Shown piece after piece: positions 1-7,818 of a stretch of DNA of 47,153 nucleotides. Each line of letters starts with the position of its first letter. The stretch's first letter is position 1. The position numbers and the translations under genes are program-made. This stretch comes from Sphingobacteriales bacterium (GTDB lineage: Bacteria; Bacteroidota; Bacteroidia; Sphingobacteriales; Sphingobacteriaceae): contig CANNIS010000002.1 of assembly GCA_947505035.1 (NCBI GenBank), positions 1-47,153 of the forward strand, in the 5' to 3' direction. The notes beneath the pieces are model-generated. The model saw nothing but the letters and a program-made list of their open reading frames with translations, did not search any database and had not been told where the DNA came from.

Positions 1-867
1 ATTGTCTACCCTCTTTGCAGATGCAGACAAACTAAACCCTTTGATAGAATAATTTGCACTGACAAACAAGGCTTCTCCTTTTTTGTAAATAAAACCATTG
101 GTTAAACTAGGGTCATTTATTTTATAGGCATACTCAGTATAAAAATTAAATTTATCAGATATAAAATTAAATCGTCCGGCAAATGCAGCAACGTTTTCTG
201 GTAAAATTCTTATGGGGTCGTTGTCTGCTTGGTATTTACCCACCATGCTACCACCTAAGATATAGGTATAAAGTGCCTTTTCGGGGTTAAACTCTGGCAG
301 AAAAGTACTTAGTATTTCATTTAAATTAAATTCAGCGTCTAAACCCCTTACAATTCCTTCTCCTTTTGCAAAATAAAATCTTTGCTTACCAATAATACTT
401 TTTAAATATACACCCGCTGTAGGTTTGTATTTAACTCGAATACCATCCATGGCATTATCTATACCCAAACCGCGTTCTTCGTAACTTCTAAAAATTAAAC
501 CAGATCCAAATTGTTCGTAATAATTCCCAATGGTAAATTCTAAATCATCGTTGGTATAGGTTGCGTAGCGATAAGTAATATCGCTACCATTATATCTTGG
601 ATCAAAACCCAATAATGCTTTTTCGTAAGACTCATAACGCATGCCTGCTTTGAAATTCCCTTTGATATAATTCAAGTTTGCAAAACTATTCATTCGAATT
701 TTTTCGTTTACTTCTTTTGCACCAATGGTAGAGTCCACTAAATAATTTTGTGCCATCATTTGGAAATTTCCATGAATTTCCCCTGCACCAAATTTATTAT
801 TTTCTTGAGCCTTCGCTAAAAAAGGAAAAGTCAAAAAGAAAAGTATTACTGCTAAAACTTTTTTCAT
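1..867 (-). CDS. DUF6029-like outer-membrane protein (partial, C-terminus off window)
   Basis: This frame is open from an ATG at 867 to the left edge (289 codons, no stop), so it is missing from the ORF track. It starts with a signal peptide (MKKVLAVILFFLTFPFLAKAQ). It continues with alternating hydrophobic/polar stretches and many aromatic residues, as expected of an outer-membrane beta-barrel. Segments such as GMRYESYEKALLGFDPRYNG and GLGIDNAMDGIRVKYKP resemble, from memory, the Bacteroidota family DUF6029, whose function is unknown. Its start codon overlaps the stop of the TlpA-like gene (ATGA, 4 bases), so the two are probably translationally coupled and co-transcribed. The family call is from recall and was not searched. 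Confidence 0.75.
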   Translation of the reverse strand, partial: MKKVLAVILFFLTFPFLAKAQENNKFGAGEIHGNFQMMAQNYLVDSTIGAKEVNEKIRMNSFANLNYIKGNFKAGMRYESYEKALLGFDPRYNGSDITYRYATYTNDDLEFTIGNYYEQFGSGLIFRSYEERGLGIDNAMDGIRVKYKPTAGVYLKSIIGKQRFYFAKGEGIVRGLDAEFNLNEILSTFLPEFNPEKALYTYILGGSMVGKYQADNDPIRILPENVAAFAGRFNFISDKFNFYTEYAYKINDPSLTNGFIYKKGEALFVSANYSIKGFSLSASAKRVDN

Positions 868-1370
868 TTTACTTCAGGATTAATGCAGCCAAGTAGTTTT
901 TCGTATAATTCATTTTCGTCACCAGGTGCATAACCCGCATGTTGATAAATAATTTCTCCTTTACCATTGATTAAAAATGTGTGTGGAATATCACCTACAT
1001 TTAAAGCGCGTTTTAAATCAGCATTCGGATCTAATAATATTTCGTATTCCCATCCTCGCGTATTTACAAAGGGTTTCACTCTTGCAGAGTTTCTAGCATC
1101 ATCTATAGAAACTGCATAAATTTTAACACCTGTAACTTTTTGCCAATCTTCGTAAAGATCTGCTATAGCGGTTAATTCTTGCACACAAGGTTTACACCAG
1201 GTAGCCCAAAAATCTATAATAATAGGCTTGCCATCATTTGCCATATTTGCAGTATTGAAGGTAGCGCCATCAATTGTTTTTACATTTACTGCTGGTATTT
1301 TATTTTGCGCTTTTACGCTAAATGCAATACAAATAAATAAAAAAAGTAGTGTTATTTTTTTTGCTTTCAT
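864..1370 (-). CDS. TlpA-like periplasmic thiol-disulfide oxidoreductase
   Basis: The 168-residue protein has a signal peptide or lipid-free N-terminal leader (about residues 1-21, ending VKAQ). A single thioredoxin fold of the AhpC/TSA-redoxin (TlpA/ResA) type follows. The active site is WCKPC (C59, C62), followed later by GDIPHTFLINGKGEI with the cis-proline expected of thioredoxins. It would act in the periplasm, reducing or isomerising disulfides of exported proteins or cytochrome c apoproteins. The substrate cannot be told from sequence. It overlaps the downstream DUF6029-like gene by 4 bases. A strong terminator separates it from the upstream T9SS cargo gene, so it probably has its own promoter. 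Confidence 0.88.
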   Translation of the reverse strand: MKAKKITLLFLFICIAFSVKAQNKIPAVNVKTIDGATFNTANMANDGKPIIIDFWATWCKPCVQELTAIADLYEDWQKVTGVKIYAVSIDDARNSARVKPFVNTRGWEYEILLDPNADLKRALNVGDIPHTFLINGKGEIIYQHAGYAPGDENELYEKLLGCINPEVK

Positions 1371-1419
1371 TGTGTAAATTTTATTGCTAATCTAATCAAA
1401 TATCAGCTTATTGAAAATA

Positions 1420-1452
1420 AAAAAACAGCCAGTAAAATACTGGCTGTTTTTT
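1420..1452 (-). terminator. Rho-independent terminator of the Omp28-type gene
   Basis: A perfect 15-bp stem (arms 1420-1434 and 1438-1452, core ACAGCCAGTA) closes on a 3-nt loop. It is flanked by A/T runs that read as a U-tract on the minus transcript. It lies 19 bases past the stop of the T9SS cargo gene. Confidence 0.9.
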
Positions 1453-1470
1453 AAAATATATTGGTTAAAA

Positions 1471-3525
1471 TTATCTGGTTAAAACTACTTTCGCAGCAAC
1501 CGATTCAGCACCAACTTTAATAACTGCTTGGTAAATACCATTTGCAATAGATGCATCAGCATTCCAAGTAAAGAATTTAGAACCACCGTTAACAGTACCG
1601 TCTTCCGTAGCATATACTTTTCTGCCCATTAGGTCGAATATTTCTAAAGTAATATCGCTTGTTAAAAATGGCATTTTAACTTCGAAATTAGTTGTGCCAT
1701 TAGATGGATTAGGGAATGTACTTAATGCAAAAGATTTTGCAGTTTGAGTACTTACACCAGAAATATTAAAGCTTTTGTAATTCGCATTTAATATTTCGCC
1801 TGTTGCCGCACTAGAAACCCAAGCAATGATTACCATTTTATCTTTGTTCTCACCAGCTTTTAATTGGTAAGATGCTGCATAAGTATGTGTAGTGTTTACT
1901 AATAATGTTTCTGGTAAGCTACCAAAAGCACCATCAAAACCACCTAAGATATCACGACCAACATGGTCGTAAACCATAGCAGCTGCAGGAACAGGGTTTG
2001 GTTTTGATTCGTAACCACCCATTGCACCATTTGCACCACCCGAATATGCGTTTGCTTGATTCCAAGTAGCACCAGTTCCTCTCACGCCATCTTCTGTAAC
2101 TACCACATTGAATCTGTAATCGCCAATTAAATCTGTAGCCATTTTACTAGATACAGCAATATCATATGAGTTAGAAGTCGCATTCCAAGTAGCATCTACA
2201 TCCACATCACATGGCGTAAATCCATTGATGCTTGCGTTGTAACGATCAAAGAATTCTGAAGGATCTGCTTCGCCACCTTTACGGTCTACTAAACCACTTG
2301 GGTAACCAGCAATTAAAGAAGCCATACCAGCATCATAAGCATCCACTGTCATTGGATCACCATTGTGAACCGCAATAGTTAATGCTGTGGTTGGATATGC
2401 ATTGTGGATTGAATCCATAAATACCGCACCTCTTGGACACCATTGGCACCATGTACCGGTTCCTTCTTCAAACACTATACGTTTAGTAGGTTGAAATGCT
2501 AAAGCAGAAATAGTTTGTGTTAATGTATCATTTGCTTGATTTGCATCACCTGTTGTTTCCACCCAAACCTTTACTGGCCAAGTACCTGGAGCAGGAATGG
2601 TAAATGGAACATTATGTGTGAAATCGTAAGTAGCATTTGTTGTAATATTTAAACCAGTAATGATATTAGATTTAATTAAACCATTGGCTAAATATTTAAC
2701 AGTTAAACTTGTGATCGGAGCAGTACCAACATTTAATACAGTTCCAGTAATATCAACATTAGCACCAGCACCACCAAAGTTGCTGAATGTTAAAGCAGAT
2801 AATTCTGCATCATTTGTAGGTTGTATACCTGGAATGAATTTATAATAGATATTATCTTCGTAAGTATCTGCATTACCACCATTCGTAACTAATGAAGGTG
2901 TATTAGGTGCACCTGTTACAGTGTATGCAGTTGAACCATTGATTTGAATACCTAAGGTTAAAGTTAATGGCGTTAAATAAGTTCTTTGATCTACGATGTA
3001 AATATTGTTGGTTGTTTCTTCTAAAACAATTCCCCAATAAGACCAGTTTGATCCAGCAGAACCTGGCGCAGAATAAGAAGCAAACTGAATCCATTGTTGA
3101 CGATTAGGATAATCACCAAACATTTTAGTTCTGATGACATCGTTAGCACCCGAACCCGCTAAACCCCAAACCATAATAGAGTTGTTTGGAATACTCGCAC
3201 TTGGCAAAGCCGCATTGGTAGCAGTTGGAGGAGTAACTGCACTGGTAGTGAATGTTAACACACCAGAAGTAGATACTTTAAATTCTGTAACTGCATTACC
3301 GTTGAATAAGAAAGTAAAATCACCTGGTAAAAACACAGTAGTAGACCAAGCAGGACTTGCATTGGTTGCTGCTATATTGGTATAACCAGTTGTACCGGGT
3401 TGCTCAACGTCTTGGTTAACATTACCGGGGTTTTGATTTGCCGTTAGGTATGGCAAATAATAGTATTGTGCATCTGCAACTAATGCAAAAAGCACAAAGA
3501 TCAATAGCGTAGATAATTTTTTCAT
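1471..3525 (-). CDS. Omp28-type T9SS cargo with thioredoxin-like motif and type A sorting domain
   Basis: The track starts at a TTG (3528). The next codon is ATG at 3525 and begins a signal peptide (MKKLSTLLIFVLFALVADAQ), so I use that start (684 residues). After a beta-rich N-terminal region, about residues 240-340 look like a CARDB/Ig-type domain. Residues from about 348 match the Omp28-related family, with a CxxC motif in GTWCQWCPRG (C361, C364 in track numbering). About the last 80 residues form a type A T9SS C-terminal sorting domain (FPNPSNGTTNFEV ... GIYQAVIKV). It is expected to cross the inner membrane by Sec and the outer membrane by the type IX system, ending on the surface or outside. 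A terminator follows it. Its substrate is unknown. Confidence 0.88.
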   Translation of the reverse strand: MKKLSTLLIFVLFALVADAQYYYLPYLTANQNPGNVNQDVEQPGTTGYTNIAATNASPAWSTTVFLPGDFTFLFNGNAVTEFKVSTSGVLTFTTSAVTPPTATNAALPSASIPNNSIMVWGLAGSGANDVIRTKMFGDYPNRQQWIQFASYSAPGSAGSNWSYWGIVLEETTNNIYIVDQRTYLTPLTLTLGIQINGSTAYTVTGAPNTPSLVTNGGNADTYEDNIYYKFIPGIQPTNDAELSALTFSNFGGAGANVDITGTVLNVGTAPITSLTVKYLANGLIKSNIITGLNITTNATYDFTHNVPFTIPAPGTWPVKVWVETTGDANQANDTLTQTISALAFQPTKRIVFEEGTGTWCQWCPRGAVFMDSIHNAYPTTALTIAVHNGDPMTVDAYDAGMASLIAGYPSGLVDRKGGEADPSEFFDRYNASINGFTPCDVDVDATWNATSNSYDIAVSSKMATDLIGDYRFNVVVTEDGVRGTGATWNQANAYSGGANGAMGGYESKPNPVPAAAMVYDHVGRDILGGFDGAFGSLPETLLVNTTHTYAASYQLKAGENKDKMVIIAWVSSAATGEILNANYKSFNISGVSTQTAKSFALSTFPNPSNGTTNFEVKMPFLTSDITLEIFDLMGRKVYATEDGTVNGGSKFFTWNADASIANGIYQAVIKVGAESVAAKVVLTR

Positions 3526-3641
3526 CAATTTTTATTTTTATTTTGTAAGTGAATGTTGTTTAAAAGCTAAAATAATGGGCATATAAAGTACCATATTAAA
3601 GCAATTTTATTAATTAAACAAATAAATAGCGTTAAAATCCT

Positions 3642-3649
3642 TATTTTTG
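3642..3649 (+). promoter_or_regulatory. -7 box candidate for the small T9SS cargo gene
   Basis: TATTTTTG matches the Bacteroidota -7 pattern TAnnTTTG and sits 22 bases before the ATG at 3672. I see no clear TTTG -33 element at the right spacing, so this is a partial match. Confidence 0.4.
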
Positions 3650-3671
3650 ATCTTTAAACAATCATTTTGAT

Positions 3672-4367
3672 ATGAAAAAAGCACTTTTGGTATTCGTTTT
3701 AACTCTTTTGTTCCAGGTTTCCTTTGGGCAAAATTTAGCATTTGTAAACGCCGAACCAACAATTACCGGAAACGACACAGACTTAGCCTACATTAAATTA
3801 CATGTAAAAAACATTGGCACTGTTTCGCAAAATGTTTATGCGAAACGCAAAATCCAAACTTTAATTAATGGACAACAATCTTATTTTTGTTTTGGAGCTA
3901 CTTGTTATCCACCAGCAGTAAATAAATCAACAGATATATTAACCTTAGCACCAGGTGATGAAGACTCTACTTTAAAAACCTATTGCAACCCAAGAGGAAC
4001 TGCGGGTACTTCCATTATTAATTACTGCGTGATTACAGAAAACAATTCAGACTCTGTTTGTATTACTTTAACCTATAATCAATTGGCTACGGGTATAATT
4101 TATAATAGCAATAAATTATTTGTGAATGCATTTCCTAATCCTGCAACAAACGAAGTAACCTTGCTATATAATACAGAAAAAGTATATTTAAGCAAAGAGC
4201 TTGTAATAGCTGATTTTGCTGGTAAAATCATAGATAAAATTATTGTTGATGCAACAGAAGGGATAGCTAACATTGCTACACAGGATTATCCGAATGGGGT
4301 ATATGTTTGCAGGTTAATGGCAGATGGCGCGCCCATTGCTTATACAAAATTAGTCATCCAAAAATAA
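3672..4367 (+). CDS. Small secreted protein with T9SS type A sorting domain, function unknown
   Basis: The 231-residue protein has a signal peptide (MKKALLVFVLTLLFQVSFGQ). A central domain of about 120 residues resembles an Ig-like/CARDB strand pattern (LAYIKLHVKNIGTVSQNVYAKRK). It carries several cysteines (CFGATC, YC, YC, VC) that could form disulfides outside the cell. The last 80 residues or so are a type A sorting domain (NAFPNPATNEVTLLYN ... NGVYVCRLM ... KLVIQK). It should be a T9SS client like the Omp28-type protein next door, but it is divergently transcribed from that gene. I do not recognise the central domain. It ends at a bidirectional terminator shared with tex. Confidence 0.82.
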   Translation: MKKALLVFVLTLLFQVSFGQNLAFVNAEPTITGNDTDLAYIKLHVKNIGTVSQNVYAKRKIQTLINGQQSYFCFGATCYPPAVNKSTDILTLAPGDEDSTLKTYCNPRGTAGTSIINYCVITENNSDSVCITLTYNQLATGIIYNSNKLFVNAFPNPATNEVTLLYNTEKVYLSKELVIADFAGKIIDKIIVDATEGIANIATQDYPNGVYVCRLMADGAPIAYTKLVIQK

Positions 4368-4380
4368 TTTGGAATAATAA

Positions 4381-4410
4381 AAAAAGCCCTCAAAATTTCG
4401 AGGGCTTTTT
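4381..4410. terminator. Bidirectional terminator between T9SS cargo gene and tex
   Basis: An 11-bp stem AAAAAGCCCTC/GAGGGCTTTTT with an 8-nt loop lies between two convergent stop codons. A and T runs on either side give a U-tract in both directions. Confidence 0.92.
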
Positions 4411-6642
4411 TTATGTATTAAATTTCGATTTTAATTGTGCAAGCATGTTTGCCATATCTTGCGGTTCTTTATTTTTATTTTCTGTTTTATCATTGTTTCG
4501 CTTAATAGGATTACTCGGGTTTCCTTTTAAAGAAAGTGCAATTCTTTTTCTAGCCACATCAACTTCTAAAACAGTTACCTCTAATTTTTGCGAAACCTTT
4601 ACCACTTTTGCGGGATCATCTATAAATCTATCGGCTATTTGACTAACATGTATCAAGCCGTCTTGATGCACCCCAATATCTACGAAAGCCCCAAATTTAG
4701 TGAGGTTGGTAACGATACCTGGCAATTTCATGCCAATTCTCAAATCTGAAATTTCCCGAATACCCGAAGCAAATTCAAATTTTTCGAATTGTTCACGCGG
4801 GTCGCGGCCTGGTTTAGCCAATTCGGCAAGTATATCTTTTAAAGTAGGTAAGCCAATTTCATCACTGATATATTTTTTTAAATCAATTTGTTTTCTGATT
4901 TCTTCTTTGGTCATTAAATCTAAAAGGGTACAGTTTAAATCTTTTGCAATACCTTGTACCAAGTCATATCGCTCTGGATGTACCGCACTACTATCTAAAG
5001 GGTTTGACGCATTGCTAATTCTTAAAAATCCGGCTGCTTGTTCAAATGCTTTATCTCCAAGCCTTGCAACCTTTTTAAGTTCAGCTCTGTTTTTAAATGC
5101 ACCATTGGCATTTCTGTATTCAATAATATTTTGTGCAAGTTGTGGTCCTAGTCCAGAAACATAAGAGAGTATTTCTTTTGAAGAAGTATTTAATTCTACT
5201 CCAACCGCATTCACACTGCTCATCACTACATCGTCTAATGATTTTTTTAATTTTGTTTGATCTACATCGTGTTGGTATTGTCCAACACCAATCGATTGGG
5301 GATCAATTTTTACTAATTCTGCCAGCGGATCCATAAGTCTACGACCTATTGAAATAGCACCTCTTACGGTTAAATCTAAATCCGGAAATTCGTTTCTCGC
5401 CACTTCCGAAGCGGAGTAAATAGAGGCGCCACTTTCGTTTACCATTACTACTAAGCAATCTACTAAATTCATTTTTTGGATAAAGTCTTCGGTTTCTCTA
5501 CCAGCAGTTCCGTTGCCAATGGCAATGGCTTTTATTTGGTGCTTAGCAACTAACTGTTTAATTGTTGCTGCAGATTCATTTAATTTTTTTTGTGGTTCGT
5601 GCGGATAGATGTTCGTGTTTTCTAGCAGCTTTCCTTGCTCATCTAAACACACCACTTTACAACCGGTTCTAAAGCCAGGATCTATAGCCATTACAGACTT
5701 TTGGCCTAGCGGTGCTGCCAATAAAAGTTGTCTGGCATTTTCTGCAAATACACGAATGGCTTCCTCGTCTGCTTTATTTTTGGTGAACACCCTGGTTTCG
5801 GTTTCCATCGAAGGGGCTAATAATCTTTTGTAGCCATCTTTAATTGCGAGTGCAACTTGTTCGGCGCTACTGTTATTGGCTAGTATAAATTGTTTGTTTA
5901 ATATTTCAATGGCTAACTCTTCATCTGGTGCTAATTCGAGTGAAACAAAAAGTTCTTTTTCTGCTCTGCGCATGGCTAGTATACGGTGGGAAGGCGCGTC
6001 TTTAATGGGTTCGGACCAGTCGTAATAATCTTTGTATTTAATGGCTTGTTCTTCTTTGCCCTTCATTAATTTACTTTTGAAATGGCCTTTATTTAAAAAT
6101 AAATCTCTCAAATGAGCTCTTGCTTCTGCATTTTCTGCCATGCTTTCTGCCATAATATCTCTTGCGCCTTGTAAAGCTTCTTCAATAGTATGCACGTCTT
6201 TTTCGGAATCAATAAATTTGGATGCAGCGGTGTTTAGTTCGATTGTTGTTTGTTCAAAAATTAAGAGCGCTAAGGGTTCTAGCCCTTTTTCTTTAGCAAT
6301 GCTTGCTTTGGTTTTTCTTTTTGGTTTATAGGGCAAATAAATATCTTCTAAGGCAGACATGGTTCCTGCTGCGTTTATTTTTTCAATAAGTTCTGGGCTT
6401 AGTTTACCAAGTTCTTCTAAAGATTTAAGAATGGCTTCTCTGCGTTTATCTAAATCTCTTAATTGTGTAATGCGATCTCTGATGGCCGAAACCTGCACCT
6501 CGTCTAAGGTTCCGGTTACTTCTTTTCTGTATCGAGCAATAAATGGAATGGTTGCGCCTTCATCTAATAATTCGACTGTTGCATTTACTTGTTTTTCTAA
6601 TACCCCTAATTCTTTTGCAATTTTATGTTGATGTAAATTCAT
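4411..6642 (-). CDS. tex: Tex family RNA-binding transcriptional accessory protein
   Basis: The 743-residue length is typical of Tex. The N-terminus has the Tex helical region (GATIPFIARYRKEVTGTLDEVQ). A YqgF/RuvX-like RNase H fold sits in the middle (VMAIDPGFRTGCKVV ... IAIGNGTAGRETE). Helix-hairpin-helix motifs follow (LSYVSGLGPQLAQNIIEYRN and RAELKKVARLGDKAFEQAAGFLRI). An S1 RNA-binding domain is near the C-terminus (PGIVTNLTKFGAFVDIGVHQDGLIHVS), with a charged tail after it. Tex binds nucleic acid and is tied to transcription fidelity and stress tolerance in other bacteria; its exact role is not settled. It lies downstream of the pdhB terminator, so it likely has its own promoter, which I could not find. 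Confidence 0.95.
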   Translation of the reverse strand: MNLHQHKIAKELGVLEKQVNATVELLDEGATIPFIARYRKEVTGTLDEVQVSAIRDRITQLRDLDKRREAILKSLEELGKLSPELIEKINAAGTMSALEDIYLPYKPKRKTKASIAKEKGLEPLALLIFEQTTIELNTAASKFIDSEKDVHTIEEALQGARDIMAESMAENAEARAHLRDLFLNKGHFKSKLMKGKEEQAIKYKDYYDWSEPIKDAPSHRILAMRRAEKELFVSLELAPDEELAIEILNKQFILANNSSAEQVALAIKDGYKRLLAPSMETETRVFTKNKADEEAIRVFAENARQLLLAAPLGQKSVMAIDPGFRTGCKVVCLDEQGKLLENTNIYPHEPQKKLNESAATIKQLVAKHQIKAIAIGNGTAGRETEDFIQKMNLVDCLVVMVNESGASIYSASEVARNEFPDLDLTVRGAISIGRRLMDPLAELVKIDPQSIGVGQYQHDVDQTKLKKSLDDVVMSSVNAVGVELNTSSKEILSYVSGLGPQLAQNIIEYRNANGAFKNRAELKKVARLGDKAFEQAAGFLRISNASNPLDSSAVHPERYDLVQGIAKDLNCTLLDLMTKEEIRKQIDLKKYISDEIGLPTLKDILAELAKPGRDPREQFEKFEFASGIREISDLRIGMKLPGIVTNLTKFGAFVDIGVHQDGLIHVSQIADRFIDDPAKVVKVSQKLEVTVLEVDVARKRIALSLKGNPSNPIKRNNDKTENKNKEPQDMANMLAQLKSKFNT

Positions 6643-6679
6643 ATTCGTTGTAAATTCTTATGGCAGCAAATTAAATAAA

Positions 6680-6706
6680 AAAAGAGTGACTACAAGCCAC
6701 TCTTTT
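6680..6706 (-). terminator. Terminator after pdhB
   Basis: A 9-bp stem AAAAGAGTG/CACTCTTTT with a 9-nt loop lies 24 bases past the pdhB stop, with A/T flanks that give a U-tract on the minus transcript. Confidence 0.85.
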
Positions 6707-6729
6707 AAAATTAATGAATTAAATATTTT

Positions 6730-7713
6730 TTATTTTCTTGCGTACATTACTTCTTTTACTGCCGCAATAATTTTGCTTGGATTTGGTAAATATTCTTCAA
6801 TTAAAGTTGGTGCGTAAGGCAATGGAACGTCTCCGCCCATCACTCTTAATATAGGTGCATCTAAATAATCGAAGGCATCTTTTTGTACTTTAAAAGTAAC
6901 CTCTGTTGCAATAGAACCCAATGGCCAAGACTCTTCTATAAATACCATTCTATTGGTTTTCTTTACAGAGTTAATTACGGTATCGTAATCGATTGGACGC
7001 ACACTTCTTAAATCAATCACCTCTGCGCTTATGCCTTCGTTTGCTAATAAATCTGCAGCGGCCATTACTACTTTCACCATTTTACCAAAACTCACCAAGG
7101 TAACATCGCTACCTAATCTTTTAATATCGGCTACGCCAATTGGAATATAATATTCTTCTTCAGGTACATGTCCTTTGTCGCCATACATTTGTTCCGACTC
7201 CATAAAAATTACAGGATCGGGATCGATGATAGCAGATTTTAAAAGACCTTTTGCATCGTATGGGTTAGAAGGAACCACAACTTTTAACCCTGGGCAGTTT
7301 GCATACCAGTTTTCAAAACATTGAGAATGTTGTGAACTTAACATGCCTGCACTACCAGTTGGTCCTCGGAAAACAATTGGCACTGGAAATTGACCACCAC
7401 TCATCGACATCATTTTTGCTGCAGCATTGATCACTTGATCGATGGCTACTAGCGAAAAATTAAAAGTCATGAATTCAATAATCGGAATTAAACCGTTCAT
7501 GGCCGCCCCAACACCAATACCTGCAAAACCTAATTCCGAAATGGGGGTATCAATTACACGCTTCTCGCCAAATTCGTCGAGCATGCCTTGGCTTACTTTA
7601 TAGGCACCATTATATACTGCTACTTCTTCGCCCATTAAGAATATGCGTTCATCTTTGCGCATTTCTTCGTTTAAGGCTTCTCTAAGGGCTTCTCTGTATT
7701 GTATTTCTCTCAT
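6730..7713 (-). CDS. pdhB: Pyruvate dehydrogenase E1 component, beta subunit
   Basis: The 327-residue protein matches E1 beta of the alpha2beta2 pyruvate/branched-chain 2-oxoacid dehydrogenases. It has the N-terminal transketolase pyrimidine-binding domain (FLMGEEVAVYNGAYKVSQGM, DTPISELGFAGIGVGAA) and FRGPTGSAGMLSSQHSQ. The C-terminal transketolase domain follows (SAEVIDLRSVRPIDYDTV, FIEESWPLGSIATEV). With the alpha subunit it binds thiamine diphosphate and decarboxylates pyruvate, passing the acetyl group to lipoyl-E2. The alpha and E2 genes lie together about 26 kb away, so the complex is split between two loci. A terminator follows and a promoter candidate precedes it. Pyruvate is favoured over branched-chain substrates because of the E2 partner, but this is inference. 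Confidence 0.93.
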   Translation of the reverse strand: MREIQYREALREALNEEMRKDERIFLMGEEVAVYNGAYKVSQGMLDEFGEKRVIDTPISELGFAGIGVGAAMNGLIPIIEFMTFNFSLVAIDQVINAAAKMMSMSGGQFPVPIVFRGPTGSAGMLSSQHSQCFENWYANCPGLKVVVPSNPYDAKGLLKSAIIDPDPVIFMESEQMYGDKGHVPEEEYYIPIGVADIKRLGSDVTLVSFGKMVKVVMAAADLLANEGISAEVIDLRSVRPIDYDTVINSVKKTNRMVFIEESWPLGSIATEVTFKVQKDAFDYLDAPILRVMGGDVPLPYAPTLIEEYLPNPSKIIAAVKEVMYARK

Positions 7714-7751
7714 AATCAGTATTTTGTGTATTGCTTATATAAAGCAACAGG

Positions 7752-7783
7752 CAAATATAATATTAATGATAAACTAAATGAAA
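7752..7783 (-). promoter_or_regulatory. Promoter candidate for pdhB
   Basis: On the minus strand a TTTC (7783-7780; one mismatch to TTTG) lies 20 bp before TATATTTG (7759-7752), an exact TAnnTTTG -7 box. The spacing fits the Bacteroidota pattern. Confidence 0.5.
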
Positions 7784-7810
7784 AATCAAATTGATTAGTT
7801 TTAGTTTATC
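7768..7810. repeat. 11-bp perfect inverted repeat between helicase gene and pdhB
   Basis: GATAAACTAAA (7768-7778) and TTTAGTTTATC (7800-7810) are exact reverse complements around a 21-nt loop. The loop contains a second small inverted repeat (AATCAA-a-TTGATT). There is no U-tract after it, and it overlaps the pdhB -33 region, so it may be an operator or a weak transcript-end hairpin of the helicase gene. Confidence 0.6.
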
Positions 7811-7818
7811 GGATATGA

